A stretch of DNA of 64,000 nucleotides from Tribonema minus (taxonomy: Eukaryota; Sar; Xanthophyceae; Tribonematales; Tribonemataceae), in assembly GCA_017506865.1 (NCBI GenBank), contig JAFCMP010000544.1, positions 372,001-436,000 of the forward strand. The letters are read 5' to 3'. The number at the start of each line of letters is the position of its first letter. Within the stretch, counting starts at the first letter, position 1. The notes under the pieces were generated by a model, which saw only the letters and a list, made by a program, of their open reading frames with translations, searched no databases and was not told the origin of the DNA. Below are positions 1 through 13,300 of this stretch, in pieces. A program made the translations under genes and the position numbers.

Positions 1-19
1 TCACATAGCGCTGGCGCAC

Positions 20-195
20 CTGCGGCTGCTGTTGCTGCTGCTGCTGCTGCCGCTGCTGCTGCTGCCGCTGCTGCTGGTGCCGCTGCTGCTGGTGCCGCTG
101 CTGCCGCTGCTGCTGCTGCTGCCGCTGCTGCTGCTGCTGCTGCTGCGGTCTCCGTCGCGGCGCGCAGCGGCAGCGGCAGCGGCAGCGGCTGCGGA
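20..195. repeat. Imperfect CTG/CCG triplet tract
   Basis: The window opens with an imperfect array of CTG units interrupted by CCG and GTG, followed by GGCAGC units near 165-190. In one minus-strand frame it reads as a Ser/Gly/Ala run, but no flanking domain supports coding. It may belong to an upstream exon or intron of the PPR gene. Confidence 0.7.
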
Positions 196-204
196 CCGGC
201 GCAC

Positions 205-860
205 GCGCGCGCACTGCTGCCTCGCCGTGACTCTGACTCTGAGGCTGTGGTTTGGAATCTATGGTATCGTGTCTCTGTGGTGCGGATGGAAGACCGTACG
301 CGGCGAGTGCGCGCGGCGCGGGCGCTGCGGCAGCGGCCACTGCGCATGCTGAATGTCACCGCGTGGAGTCTTGGTAGACCGCGTGTATGCACTGCTGCTA
401 AGTGCACGCGTCATCGAACTTTTGCGGAGCAGGCTCAAACAAGGCGCGGTGCTGGACAGACTGCGGCCGAAGAGCAGTCTCTTTGGACTGGACTTGACGT
501 GTATGTGAACCCTGTCAGTCGCGTATAGAGTGTGCGACAGCTGTCTTTGCAGGCACACCAACGATCGCCTTGATGCTCGCATGCCGCCACAACCCGGCAT
601 GCGGACACCATTCTGTCAGAATGGGATGACGTACTCCGACACAAAAGCTGCCATCTCGCAGCAGGGTTGCCGTCAGGTAGAGTTGGGCCTGCGGCCTGCA
701 AGCCCGTGCATCACTTTGAATATGTGCCCGGGCGCGGCGCACACGGCTGCGCTCGCAACGGCCGCGCACCTGGCGCGTCACCCACAGCGCGCAGCCGCCG
801 CAGAGCTCGTGTTGCCCACTCTGACCGCGTCAACCTGCGCTGCCGCCTCCGCCGCCGCAG
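205..860. other. No recognisable gene; upstream of first clear PPR exon
   Basis: I see no domain or convincing exon here. In the frame of the PPR exon there is a TGA at 822-824, and a plausible 3' splice site (pyrimidine-rich, ending CAG at 858-860) precedes the first PPR-like codons. Earlier exons of the PPR gene probably lie here or left of the window, because the exon seems to start inside a PPR helix. Confidence 0.4.
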
Positions 861-2491
861 AAGGCGCACGGCGCCGCGCTGCGCATGTGCGAGCGCGACG
901 GCCTCTGGCGCGCCGCCGCCGCGCTCGTGCGCGCCCCCGTCACCCCGGACGGCCGCCCCACCGAGCGCGCGCTCGCGCTCGCCGCGCGCGCCGCCGCCGC
1001 CGCCGGCGCCTGGCGCGGCGCCGCGGCGGTGCTCGCGGCGTGCACGTCCGCGGGCGCCGCGCCGCCGTCGGACGCGTGCCACGCGGCGCTGGAGGCGATG
1101 GCGGCGCGCGCGCGCTGGCGCGAGGCGGTCGCGACGGTGCGCGCAATGAACGGCCCGCTCCGCGGCGCCTTCGACTTCTTGCGCGACGGCGACGGCGGCG
1201 GCGGCGATGGAAACGGCGGCGACGGCGGCGGTGGCGGCGGCGGTGGCAGTGGCGGCGGCAGCGGCGGCGGCGGCGGCGGCGGTGGCAGCGCCCACGACAG
1301 CGAAGTCGACGGGCAGCTGCACGGCGGCCGCGCGTCCTGGGATGTCGGCGGCCACCTGTCCGAGGCCATCGTATGGGATGTCGACCGCGCGCCGAGGGCC
1401 GAGAGGCGGCTGCTGCTGGCCTTCTTGAGAGTCCTGTGGGAGCCCGCACGCAATCATTGGCAGGTCGGTGCCGCGGCGGCAAGCAGCGACAGCAGCGGCA
1501 GCAGCAGCAGCAGTGAAGTGCGTGGCGCAGAAACGGCGGGTTCACCCGCCGATCAACCCACCGCCGCCGCAGCAGCAGCAGCCGGCAGCGGCGACGGCAG
1601 TGACGCAGAGCAGCGCATGCCGGAGGCGACGGTGGCGATGGTGCGCGACGCGCTGACGGCGTGCCATCACGCCGGCGCGTTTGAGGCCGCGTTCGCGCTC
1701 CTCGCCGACGCTTCGCGGGCGCACGCGCGCAGCAGCAGCGGCGGCGGCGGCGGCGGCGGCCGCGGCGCCTTCACGTCGAAAAAAGCCGCCGCCGCCGTCG
1801 CCGGCGACGCGCGCTGCCACAACGCGGCGCTGTGCGCGTGCGCGCAGGCGGGCGCGTGGGGGCCCGCGCTGTCGCTGCTGGGCGCCATGGGCGCGGCGCC
1901 GCTCGCGCTCGCGCAGCAGATCGCCGCGCTGGAGCGCGCGCCGCTGCGGTTGCCGTGGGCGCAGGGTGCGGCCGCCGCCGAGGGCAGCATGGCGACGCAC
2001 CCGCGCGGCCGCGCCGCCGCGGCGGCGCGCGCGCGCAGCGGCATCAGCAAGTCCGACTGGACGGCGAGACGCGCGAGGGAGGCGGCGGAGCGCAGCAGCG
2101 TGAGCGCGCTTTCGCCGGAGGTGATGGGCAAGGCGGCGGCAGCGGCTGCAGGAGCAGCGGTGGCGGCGCCCGCGCGCACCCGCGCCCGTGCTGGCAGCGC
2201 TGCGGCAGCGGCGGCGGCGTCTGCGGCGGCGGCGGCGGCGGCGGCGCCGCACGCGGAGCCGTGGCGGATGGAGGGGCGCGCCGCGCCGCCGCCGCCGCCC
2301 GACGCGGGCACGTACAGTGCAGTGATGGCGGCGCTCACGCGCGCGAAGCTGTGGCGCGGCGCGCTGCGGCTGCTGCAGGAGCTGCGCAGCGGACGCTGCG
2401 GCGGCGCCGCGGCGACGAAGGAGACGTACGAGGCGGTGCTGGAGGCGTGCGCGGCAAACGGGCGCGCCACGGAGGCGGTGGCGCTGCTCAA
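861..2491 (+). CDS. PPR gene exon 1 (first recognised)
   Basis: Begins after a CAG acceptor at 858-860 and ends with AA before GTGAGT at 2492, leaving phase 2. Carries several PPR-like helix pairs, then a Gly-rich run around 1190-1290, Ser and Ala runs, and further PPR units at 2310-2490. The apparent TGA stop at 2493 lies inside the donor site and is not a real terminus. Confidence 0.8.
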
Positions 2492-4253
2492 GTGAGTGCG
2501 CGGCGGCGCTGAGAGCGTGGGGGTCAGGTTTGCAACGAGGGTAGGGGTTAGGCAATTTGTCATCTTCGGGTCAGCAAGGGGGTCAAGGGTACAGCAATTG
2601 GGAACGGTTGAGGCTTGGGGGTTTGCTGAGGGGAAGGCTGGCAGCAGAGCCCGTCGGGGTAAGGGTCAAGGGCGATCTGATGCTTTGGGTTAAAGCTGGC
2701 CAACCCTGCCCCGGTCAGGGTCAAGGGCATGGCAACGGCAAGGCATGGGCCTAAGGCCAGGGTGGGATTTGCGCAGTGAACAGGGGTGCGCCTGACGCAT
2801 GCGAGCACTGGAGGCATTCCTCTAAACTGGCACCGCTACTTCATGTGCAGAGGATGCATCGTCGCCATGCATGCACCACCCCTCCCGAATCTCAGGCGGC
2901 TGCGTGCGGCCAGATGACGCGCATGGTGACACGCGCGCTAAGCCCCGTCCCCCTGCCCCATTCACATCTCGCACACCGCCTTCGCACACGATGGCCACGC
3001 GTCACGCCATGCTGCGCCGCCGCGCACGCAGCGTCGCCGCGCATGAAGCGCAGCGCCGCCGCGCATGAAGCGCAGCGCCGCTGCCGCCGCCGCCCGACGC
3101 ACGCGAGCACTGATGCCCCCTCCCCGCCCCACCCGCCCCACCCCCACACAGGCCCCGTGCCACGCCCCCGCGCCGCGCCGCAACGCGCGCAGTCTTGGGC
3201 ACTGACCCCCCCCCTTCCTTCCCCCCCCTCTCCCCCCCCCCCCCCTCCCCCCGCCCGCGCCAGGCGCATGCGCGCGGACAGCGGCGGCCTCGCGCCCAGC
3301 GTGCCGGCGTACAACGCGGCGCTGCGCGCGTGCGCGGGCGCGGGCCAGATCGCGCGCGCCCGCGCCGTCCTCGATGAGATGCTCTGCGCGGACGCCGAGT
3401 CGCACCTGCTCGTTGCGCGCGCCGCGGCGGCGGCGGCGGCGTGGGCGGCGGCGGAGGGGCTGCTGGCGGCGGCGCTGCGCGCGCCGCGCGCGGACGTGAC
3501 GACGCTGGAGGCGGCGCTGCGCGTGCTGACGGTGGGCGACGGCGCCGGGCGCACGCGCGTCGGCGCCGCCGTGCGGCTGCTGGAGGCTGCGGTGAGCGCT
3601 GCTGCTGCGCGCTACTGCGTCATCAGTGCTTTTGACTGTGCGCCGGCGTTGTTCATTCCGGGGGCAGAGGGCTCGGCTGTCCTCTCGACGCGGCTTGCAC
3701 GCGCGCGTGTGTGTGTGTGGTGGCGTGCATGCGCGTCGGCGCCGCCATGCGGCTGCTGGAGGCGGCGGTGAGCGCTGCTGCTGCTGTGCGCTGCTGCTGT
3801 GTCGTCAGTGCTTTTGACTGAACGCCGTCGCGCGCTGCTGTGTCGTCGGTGCTTCACATGGCGCGCCGTGTCGCTGTCCATGCTGGAGGCGGTTTGTGGG
3901 GGCGAAGGGGGGCGGCTGTCCCCTCGACGCGGCAGGCGCGCGCATGCGTGCGTATGTGTGTGTGAGAGGACTGAGCGTTGTTGTATAGGGCGGGGGACGG
4001 CTTGGGGGGCTGCCGGAGCAACCCCCCAACTTAACCCGCACCTCAGAACCAACCCTGCACGCGGCGCACGCGACCGCAAAGCGCGCTCGCAGCGGTGACG
4101 CGCGGCCGCTGGCGATGGCGCGCACCTCCGCGGCAGCGGTCGGAAAGCAACACAGCAGCGATCAGCAGCAAACAGTCGCAAGTTTCGCCCATCTGCCTTT
4201 GACGCACACGCATCTGCGTGCACGCCGGTCCGTGCTGCGTGGCGGCGCTCAGC

Positions 4254-4323
<70 letters not shown>

Positions 4324-7300
4324 CTCTCTCTCCCTCCCCCCCCCCCTCTCTCCCCTCCCCCCGCCCATTTTTTCATGTTTTTGTTTCTTCGTTTTTTTTA
4401 AAACAATACACGCAATGGGCTAGAGAAGATTTATGTGCTGTGTTTGAAGAGAATCTGATGTGTGTTGTGGAATGTGTGCGCGCACAGCGATTGCAGACAT
4501 ACAGCACTGGTGCGCGCACACCTCCGACCACGAAACCGTGACGGCTTTGAAGAGAATCTGATGTTTTGTGACGGCTTCATGGCTTTCAGCCGTGGCGGCT
4601 TTGAACCTTCACATCCTTTCTCCTCTTTTTTGTTCCCCCCGTGGGCCTGTTTGATGTTTGCCGTCGAAATACCACCATTACACACACTCCACAGAACACA
4701 TGAGATTCTCTTTGAAGCCGTCACAATTTTGTGGTCGCAGGTGTGAGCGCACCAGTGCTGTGTCTGTAATCGCTGCGCGCACACGCACTCCACAACACAC
4801 ATGAGATTCTTTTCAAACACAGCACATTGGTTGGCCTTTTGTAGGTTTTCCCCATGGTGTAACAGAAGGTCGTCCTCCCGAAGTCCGACCTTCTCCTCCT
4901 CCGTGTGGGTGATTCTAGTGGATTGATTGCAACCCCCCCTACAAATTGGTCGTGCCCCGCACCAACTACCAGCTTTCCCTACCTTTGTACATGTATAATC
5001 TTCAGCACAAACAGACCCAAGGCTTGCCCCCTTATTATCCCCCCTCCCCTCTCTCTCCCCTTGCGCGTTCTTCGCGTGCGCGGCGCAGCGGCGCATCGAG
5101 GACGAGGGCGGCGCGGCGGCGCCGCAGCTGCTGACGGCGCGCGCGGTCAACGTGGTGCTCAACATGTGCGCCGAGGCGCGCGACTGGCGCCGCGCGATCG
5201 CGCTGCTGCAGGCCATCACCAAGGGCAGCGGCAGCGGCGCGCTGCGCGTGAGGGCGGACACGCGCACGTTCAACGCCGTGCTCAAGGCTCTGGCGGCGGC
5301 GGGGTGAGTGTCAGGGGTCAGGGTCAAGGGCTAGGGTTAGGGTTAGATTTTGGGGTTGGAGTTTGGGCCAGGGCTAGGGTTAGGGTTAGGGTTAGGGTTA
5401 CGGTCGAGCGGTGGCAGGATGAGGTCAGGGTGGGGGTCGAGGGTCAAGGTTAGGGGTAGGGGTAGGGTTATGTTGGGGTCAGGGTGAGGGTAAAGACGCC
5501 ATATCGGCAGCAGGGGGCGTGCATCTCGAGACACGAGAGGGGGGGTTGCAGAGAGTGCTGGGGAGGCGTGACGCAGCTGATTAGGGTTGCTTTCACCTAG
5601 GGCCAAGCCTTTCGAAGAAAGCGCGTTCATATGTGGCCGCAGCACCCCCAAGACGCTGCTGAAGTGTGTTGCGCGGCAGGTCAATGTCTCCCCGCAAGCG
5701 ATGCGCAAGACCCCTGTGCTGCTTCAATCTCGCCAACAGAGAGTGCAGCACAGCCCGCGCCTTGCTGCGTACGAGCTCTCGCCGTCCAGTGAACTGCACA
5801 CGTGTTCCACGTGACATGCAGCTGACGCGGCTGCCTCAAAGTACTGTATGTACATGCTCCGCACACTGCCGGCGTGAGTTGTGCGAAGTGCCGCTGCATG
5901 CTATGCGCGGCATGGCATCGCGCCTCCACTACTGCGCCAGCGCTGCGGTCACCTAAGCGCGGCGCGCATCGACTGCTGCCGCGCAGCGGGCAGCGGTGCC
6001 GCGCCGCGCTTGGCTTTGCGACCAATGCCTGTCATGCCCTCTCCACGAGCCCTCTCGTGGTCACAGCGTCGTCTGCCTCTTTGTGCTGGTGTTGCGCTGC
6101 TGAGGAATGTCGCATCACGCACCCCTTTTCTGCCCCCTCCGCCGCGGCAGCGTCCCCCCATACCAGTGTCGCTGTCGCGCGTCGACCGCTGCCGTGCAGC
6201 GCGGCGGCGGGAGTTGTTCCGCGCCGTCTGTGCACGGCCTTGCTGAGCAATGCCTATCATACGCCACATGCCCTCTGTCGCAAGGGCGTCGTATTTCCCT
6301 TTGCGCTGACTGATGATACTCTGCTGAGCAATACCCTTTCTGCCGCCTCCGCAGCCGCAGCGTCCCCCCCATACCAGTGCCACCATGCGTGTCGTGGTGG
6401 TTGGGTGCCTGCGTTTCTCTGCGTACACATGTGCAGGGAGCCACGAAGCAGTGCATTTGTAACGGCCGCTGCAATCTTGAAGTTACACGTTGATTCAGGT
6501 TCTAATTCCACAGACACGGAGCCGGAGCCGGCAACGCTGAGCAGTGCCATGCTGCACATGACGTTTCTGAGCAATGTCGCATCACTCACCCTTTCTACAC
6601 GCCCCGTCTGCCACGGTGGCGTCCTCCCACACCCCACCATTCACAATACATCTGGTCTCACGTCTAGCGTCTCGCTCCCAACGCCCATGTGCGCGCAGGG
6701 AGCGAGAGAAGGCGATGGAACTGAGCGACCTGGCTGAGCAATGTCACATCACTATATATTTATACAGGATATATATATATATATAAGTCATATACTTCAA
6801 CAACACTGCAACCTCTTCGAGCCAGTGACTCTCCTTCTAATTCACTGATGGGTGTGTACGTCTCCCTGCGTGTGCGCGCAGCGAGCGGGAGAAGGCCACT
6901 GAGCTGAGCGATGCCATGCCGCGCCTTACCTTACTGAGCAATGTCGCATCACATACACTTCGACAAGAGTGCAACCCCTCCGAGCCAGTGACTCCCTTTC
7001 TGATCCACTGGTGAATGCGTGCGTCTCTCCGTGTGCGCGCAGGGAGCGCGAGAAGGCGATGGAGCTGAGCGATGCCATGCCGCGGCTAGGCGTCCGGCGC
7101 GACAGGGACACGTACACGGCGCTGCTGCACGCCATTCGCATGTCGGACGGGGGGACGTGGGAGGAGGCGCGCGAACTGCTCACGGGGTTGAGGGGCACAG
7201 GTGAGCGCTGCTGCTTTCGTATCGTACTGTGTATTAATTCTCGCTCAGGGCGCGAAAAAGCGCAGGTGAATGGCATCTAAGCTTGCTGTACGGAATCTAC

Positions 7301-10300
7301 ACGTCACGTGTCGGCTTGAGAGCGTCTCAATGACAACCGCTCGTACTGTACTCCAGAAGCACGTGCACCTGCATGTATGCGCGCAGCGCCGTTGCCTTGC
7401 TGAGAGCCCACGGGCGGGCCGCTGCTCTCGTATTGTACTTGCGCACCTGCATGATCGTTCGTGCTGCGACGACTGGCCTGGGAGCCGCGGGTGAGCCGCT
7501 GCTCTCGCATCGTGCGACGTGCGTATGCATGCACGCGCGCGGCTCCACGCGCGGCAGCTATGTGGGGATCACCTCACACTCGTTACCTACGCACTGCGCA
7601 GTCTGTTCTGGAAGTTAGGGTTAGGGTTAGGTTTAGGGTTAGGATTAGGGTTAGGGTTTAGGGTTAGGAGTTAGGGTTAGGGTGAGGGTTCTGGAAGTGC
7701 CGCGCTGGCCTGATGATGCCTCCGCGGAAGCTGTGCGGCTGGTGGCGTAGCCCATATAGCCCTTCTATACTTCCGCATACATTTGACTACTGTGGATATG
7801 GTGGCACTGTCTGACTCGTGGCCAATTGCGGCAGCAGTAGCAGCGGCGACCACGGTTTACTGGTGGAAGGCATTCAAGTTGACGGCCACCCACACAGTGT
7901 CACCTAGAGCTCTACAATCTTTTGAGGCGTTGCCATGACTGTATATAGCCTTCTGCGCGCAGTGAACGTCGTGCCGTGGCCGTCGAGCGCCGAGGGGCGT
8001 GAACTGGTTTTGCCGGTGCTGGCCAGGTCCGCTGCGCAATGCGTCGAAGAGCCAACACTACCGGCTCCAGACAGGGAGTATCGCCGAGGAGGCAGCACAG
8101 AGGATTACATGAACGACAACATCGGCAAGCCACGGTCGGCGCGGAGCATTGCAATGCTGAGCGCTGATTCATGTGTGCAGGCTCGCGCCGCATGCGCACT
8201 CTCAGACGACCACCCTCCAGCTGACGTCGTCTCGTCTCTTTCCCCCAACTCCGCTGACCTCCTCTCAGCTCTTTCCCAATTCCCCCCCGCCCCCCCGGAC
8301 CCCCCCCGCTGACCTCCTCTCACCTCATCTCCCCAACTCTCCCCCCCCCGTTGACCGCCTCTCATCTCTATCCCCCCCCCCCCCCGCCCCCCCGCTGCAC
8401 ATCGTGCGCAGGCCGGCGCGTCTCCGGCAGCGCGCTGAACGCCGCGGCGCGCGCCATCGCGAAGGAGTCGCCTGCGCACGCGCGCGCGGTCGCGCGCGCC
8501 ATGCGCCGCCGCGACTTCCCCATCCTGCCCTCCACGTTCACCGCCGTCGCGCCGCGCCGCAGCGGCAGCGGCGCGGCCGTGTTCGACGACTATCGCGCGC
8601 TCATGAAGCGCGAGCCCGAGGTGACGCATGCCGTGTGTTGCGTCGGACGCTTAGGGTTAGGTTCAGGTTTAGGGCTGGGGTTAGCGGCGCAGCGGCAGCG
8701 GCGCGGCCGTCTTCGACGACTACCGCGCGCTCATGGCGCGCGAGCCGGAGGTTAGGGTTAGGGCTGGGGTTAGGGTAAGGGCTAGGGTTAGGGTTAGGGT
8801 CAGGGTCAGCGTGGTTAGGGGTAGGATTAGAGTTAGTGTTAGGGTCAGCAGATGACGTCGGCCGTCTTTAAGGACCACCGCGCGCTCATGGCGCGCGAGC
8901 CGGAGGTGACGCATGCCGTGTGTCGCGTTGGACGTTTTAGGGTTAGGCTTAGGGCTAGGGTTAGGGTCAGGGTTAGCGGCGCAGCGGCAGCGGCGCGGCC
9001 GTGTTCGACGACTACCGCGCGCTCATGGCACGCGAGCCGGGGGTGCGTGCGCTGACTAGGGTTAGGGTTAGGGTTAGCGTTAGGGTCAGCAGTTGGTGTC
9101 GCGTCTTCGAGGACTGCCGCGCGCTCGTGGCGCGCAAGCGCGAGCCCGAGGTGGCGCACGCCGTGTGTCGTGTTGACTGCTGCAAGTGCAGGAAGGGTCA
9201 GAATTTGGGTCAGCGGATGATGTCGCGCGTCTGGGCTAGCAGCGGGTGTCGCGCGGCAAGCCGCCGCCGCCGCTGCCGCTGCGCGCCGCTGTCGCAAGTG
9301 CATCCGTGTTGCCACATCGGGGAAGCGCGGCGCTGCGGCGGCGCGCGACTGTGACGTTGCAGTGTTCCCAATGGTACAACAATGCTGTGGGCACGCTTTG
9401 GCATGGCAGCGCTCGGCAGATACCCGCGCCGGCGACACAGGGTAGCCACGGGTCAGAAGAGCGTGGCGCTAGAATTGGTTGGCAGCAGTGCTCAGCATGA
9501 GTCCGCGCACCAAGCGGCGCCGCCGCCGTTGCGCGGCGCTGCCTCGGTATCGTTGTCTAAACCATGCGCTACAAAACGTTCCCGAAATGAATACCATTCC
9601 TACAGGCTCCCCTTTTCGCGAACTGAAACTCGCCATCTCACCACGACTCACTACGACCTCGGCACTTATTCCAAACAAGCAGGACAGAGAGCGAGAGGCT
9701 GCGGGTGAAGCATTGCTCGGCAGTTGATCACTGTTGAGCACTTGAGCACTGCTGAGCTGTGACAGCGCTCAGCCCCGCTTCACCGCCTCCGCGCAACATC
9801 GCCGACGATTGCTGCACGTTCATGAGCATATGTGAATCGCAGCGGCAATCGTTGGCGCACCCGCCACCTTCTATCGCTAGCGGGTCTTGACGGAACTAGT
9901 CACCGTGGCAGAGTAGGACTCGCAAGGTGGATATAACACAAAAGCGCAGAACAGCACTTGACCAGGACAGGCTGGGTTTGCAGTGAAGTGATTAGTGTGC
10001 AGGTGCTTGTGCGGGTGGAGAGGCAGTCGTGACGCAAGGTGGGGTGTTGCTGGACCCGTCCATGGTGCACTCATAGATTACCTCCACTCTGGTGAGAACC
10101 TGTGCAGGTATGTAGGCAATACAGGTGTGTGTAAGTTTCATACTCCTTCAGGTCTGCAACTGTACAGTCGCCGGCAGCGTCGCTCACATCCTGCTGCTTC
10201 TGCGTGCCTGAAAATGGTGTCTGCAGGTGGATGAGGAAGTGGAAGAGGTGCTGGGGCGCGGCGGCCGTAAATGGTTGAACCTGAAGGTATGGACAGTACA

Positions 10301-13300
10301 AGGTTCAACCGAAAGCACAAAGTTGAATGTGAAGGTATACATACATGCAGTTCATGGTATATATGAGCTTGAAGAAGCCCGGCAGTGCCCGTTAAAATAG
10401 CTTTGCAGGCCGTTCCTGTTATGCTGGTGGCATTTGCTTAAGCAGCAGCGCGCAACACGAGTTGCATGTAGGTGGACGTTTCGTATCACCCAAGGTCAGC
10501 TCGAAGCTTTCACATGGCAAAGAGAACTCTTGTGCATGTGAATTAGACGACTCAATTGCTGTTGCGGGCCGAGTATCTGATGACGTCGCTGTCACTGTGC
10601 GCTGACCTGCACTGCTCGCACTGTCTGTGCCCCTCTGCCTACTGAACGCTTTGTGCGAGCTCTTGCCAAGTTCAGACTTCAACTGGTCACGCTCCTACTG
10701 CACCCCCGCAGCGCCGCGTCGCCATGTGCGAAGCGGAAGCTACGCTCAGGACAACATGACAGCACCCGGCTTATAGATCATGCATTCATGCATGCATGAA
10801 TAAATCCATTCGCCTTGAGCACTGCAAACGCACTAGCGGACTGTAGTCATTCAATCGCACATGGCGCAGAATGAGAATGCATATGCGAACTCAGCGCTGC
10901 TAGTGGAGGCGTGCTTCACAGCGCGCAACCTCCCTCCAAATAAGGCCGTTCTGGTACAGAGAGTTGGCCACCTGCGGCTGGGCTCGGTGTCAGCGCTCCA
11001 CGCAGGGGGGCTTGCAGCGGCGTCAGCGCATGGCAACTGCAAATGTGGCCTTTTGAGCCGCAAGGGCCTGCTGCGTCGTCAATGACCTGTGGCAATTGCT
11101 GTCGCGTTGCGTGGTAGTCTTATTGTCTGACTGTCTCAATGAACGTAGACTCGAGGAGCTGATGCGCAGTCTTGAGGGCCCTGCTCAGTTGGCATGCTGC
11201 CGAGCACCGCAACGCGCAGGGCTGAACTTCAACTCCGACCGCCCCTCTGGGGTGCGCGCTCTCCCTCAGTGCCCAGCAGCCGCTGCCTTGGCCTCCCCTG
11301 TCAGGAATCGCCCGCCTCATCCTTGACCGGCCCTGTCGCTCAGTCACACGCAATCATTCTGCACACTGTACGCATGTGTGCAGGCGATAACGCTGCACCC
11401 TCCGTCTGATTCTCACGTCGTGCAAGAAGAGTGACAAACTCCGGACCATCCAGTGCCTCGCCGATCACTCATGCGAGCAACCGCGCTGCGCGCTCTGCAC
11501 GCTCTGCACACAGCCGTCGAGCCTGAAGCCGCCGATCGAGTTCTACATATCGGGCATGCGCATCGCCGGCGACTCAGACTGGGACTCGGTGCTGGAGGTG
11601 GCGGAGGACGTGGAAGACAGGGGCTTCAGTAACTCCGAGGAGGTGACGTGTCTGAGGGAAACAACGCGTGAGCGGATCGCGCTATTTTCGGCTTCACTGT
11701 AGCATCTCATGCCCTGATAGCATTAGGGTTCAGGCTAAACCTCAACTCCCACGTGATCCTCACCCTAACCCCTCACTTTGCCAGCGATGGACAGCCGAGG
11801 GGCCCAAGCAGACACGGTAGGAGACGCGGCGAGAGCACGTATTGCAAGAACTGATCAATGCAAAAACTCAAGTCAGGGGCTTCAAGGAGTCTGAGGAGGC
11901 GGCGTGCCTGACCCTAACCCTAACCCTAACCCTAACCCTAAAGCAACGACGCGAGGAGCAGTTTGAGCCCTCTTTGGGCCCCCTTTGGTTGCCTTTTGTC
12001 ATAGCCCGAGTGCGAATAGACAGCGTATAGATAGCGTATAGAGGGCGTATAGCTTCGCGCCCTCTTTGGCTGTCATGTCTCGTAACCCGAGAGCGTAACG
12101 GTAGGTGGAGATTGTGTAGAGAGCGGGTAGCTTGCCACTGTGCCAGACATGGATCATCGAGGGGCCCGAGCAGACGCAAGGCTCGCGATGAGAGCGGGTG
12201 TTGCCAGAAGTGGTTGCCGCGGACCAGGGCGCAAATTGTGCACGACACAGGCACATCAGTGCCCAACAAGACCTAATCCTCAACTCGTGCTGAGCTTGCG
12301 GCGTCACCGAGTGCCCGAGATGCCGCGACGGCGTTGTCCGTGCCGCACCGCAACTTCAACTTTAACACACACGCGCGCGCATCCGCAGCTACGCGTACGC
12401 GCGTCACGCCCCCCTGCGCCTCACGCGCGCTGCGCCGTCGTCGCCGCTGCTGCCTTGCCTCAACTTCAACAGATGATCCTCCACCTGGTGATGCAGTGCG
12501 GCTACTTCAACAGGCCGGCGGTGGCGCTGCAGCTGCTGGAGCGCGCGCGCGCGCGCGGCAGGCTCAACGCGCCAGTGCTCAACGCCGTCCTCTGGACGCT
12601 CGCGCGCACCGGCAAGTGGGAGGACGCGCTGGAGCTGGTGCGCCGCTTGCACGGGTGCGTGGCAGATCAATGTACTGGTAGGGCCTGCGCCGTCTATGTA
12701 TGTACTTTGAGGTATGGATTTCCTCCGGCAAGCTCAGCGCGGCAGTGCTCAACGCCGTGCTCTGGGCGCTCGCGCGCACCGGCAAGTGGGAGGACGCGCT
12801 GGAGCTCGTTCGCCGGCTGCACAAGTGCGTGTTGCAGACTAGTGCACTGGCAGGGCGTGCGCTGTTCAAGAATGTTCTCAGCTCGCAAGCTGACATGTCT
12901 TTGCCGCAGGGCCCAGCGCCGTGGCACAATGCGTTCGGATTGCTGATGCGGAGCGCTGCGGCACCAAGCCGCATCTGAGCGCTGCAACATGTGTGCTGAG
13001 CACTGTGCACCGTGCTCCTTTGTTGTTCTCTGGCGCAGAGATCCGAAGCACTGGGGCATCTTGCCGGACCTGAGCTCTGTTGCCCTTGCGCTGCGCGCGT
13101 GCGCCGACGCCGGGCGTTGGCAGGAGGCGCTCAAGTTCATAGACGACATGCACAATCAGGTGGGGGCCGACCGCAAGGATTAGGGTTAGGGGGGGTTAGG
13201 GTTAGGGGTAGGCAGCGCGCTGCCCGCGGTGTGAAGCTGCGGGCACTGCCCCCCCGCCCAAACAGCTATCCTACATATCCAAAACTGTCATCGAGGCGTG

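Larger units (their letters stand above)
6098..6970 (+). repeat. Degenerate tandem repeats in PPR intron 3
   Basis: A motif built around CTGAGCAATGTCGCATCAC followed by a C-rich stretch and CCCATACCAGTG recurs at about 6098, 6243, 6323, 6537, 6733 and 6934. Spacing varies from about 80 to 220 nt. Confidence 0.7.

Noticed and set aside
530-1516. Arg-rich plus-strand frame overlapping the first PPR exon
   Set aside because: Composition reflects GC-rich DNA; the alternative frame holds PPR helices and correct splice phases.
6098-6970. CRISPR-like array because of spaced repeats
   Set aside because: Repeats are degenerate, spacing is irregular, and the context is a eukaryotic intron.
7614-7691. 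A true chromosome end
   Set aside because: The array is short, inside an intron of a continuous gene, and flanked by unique sequence on both sides.
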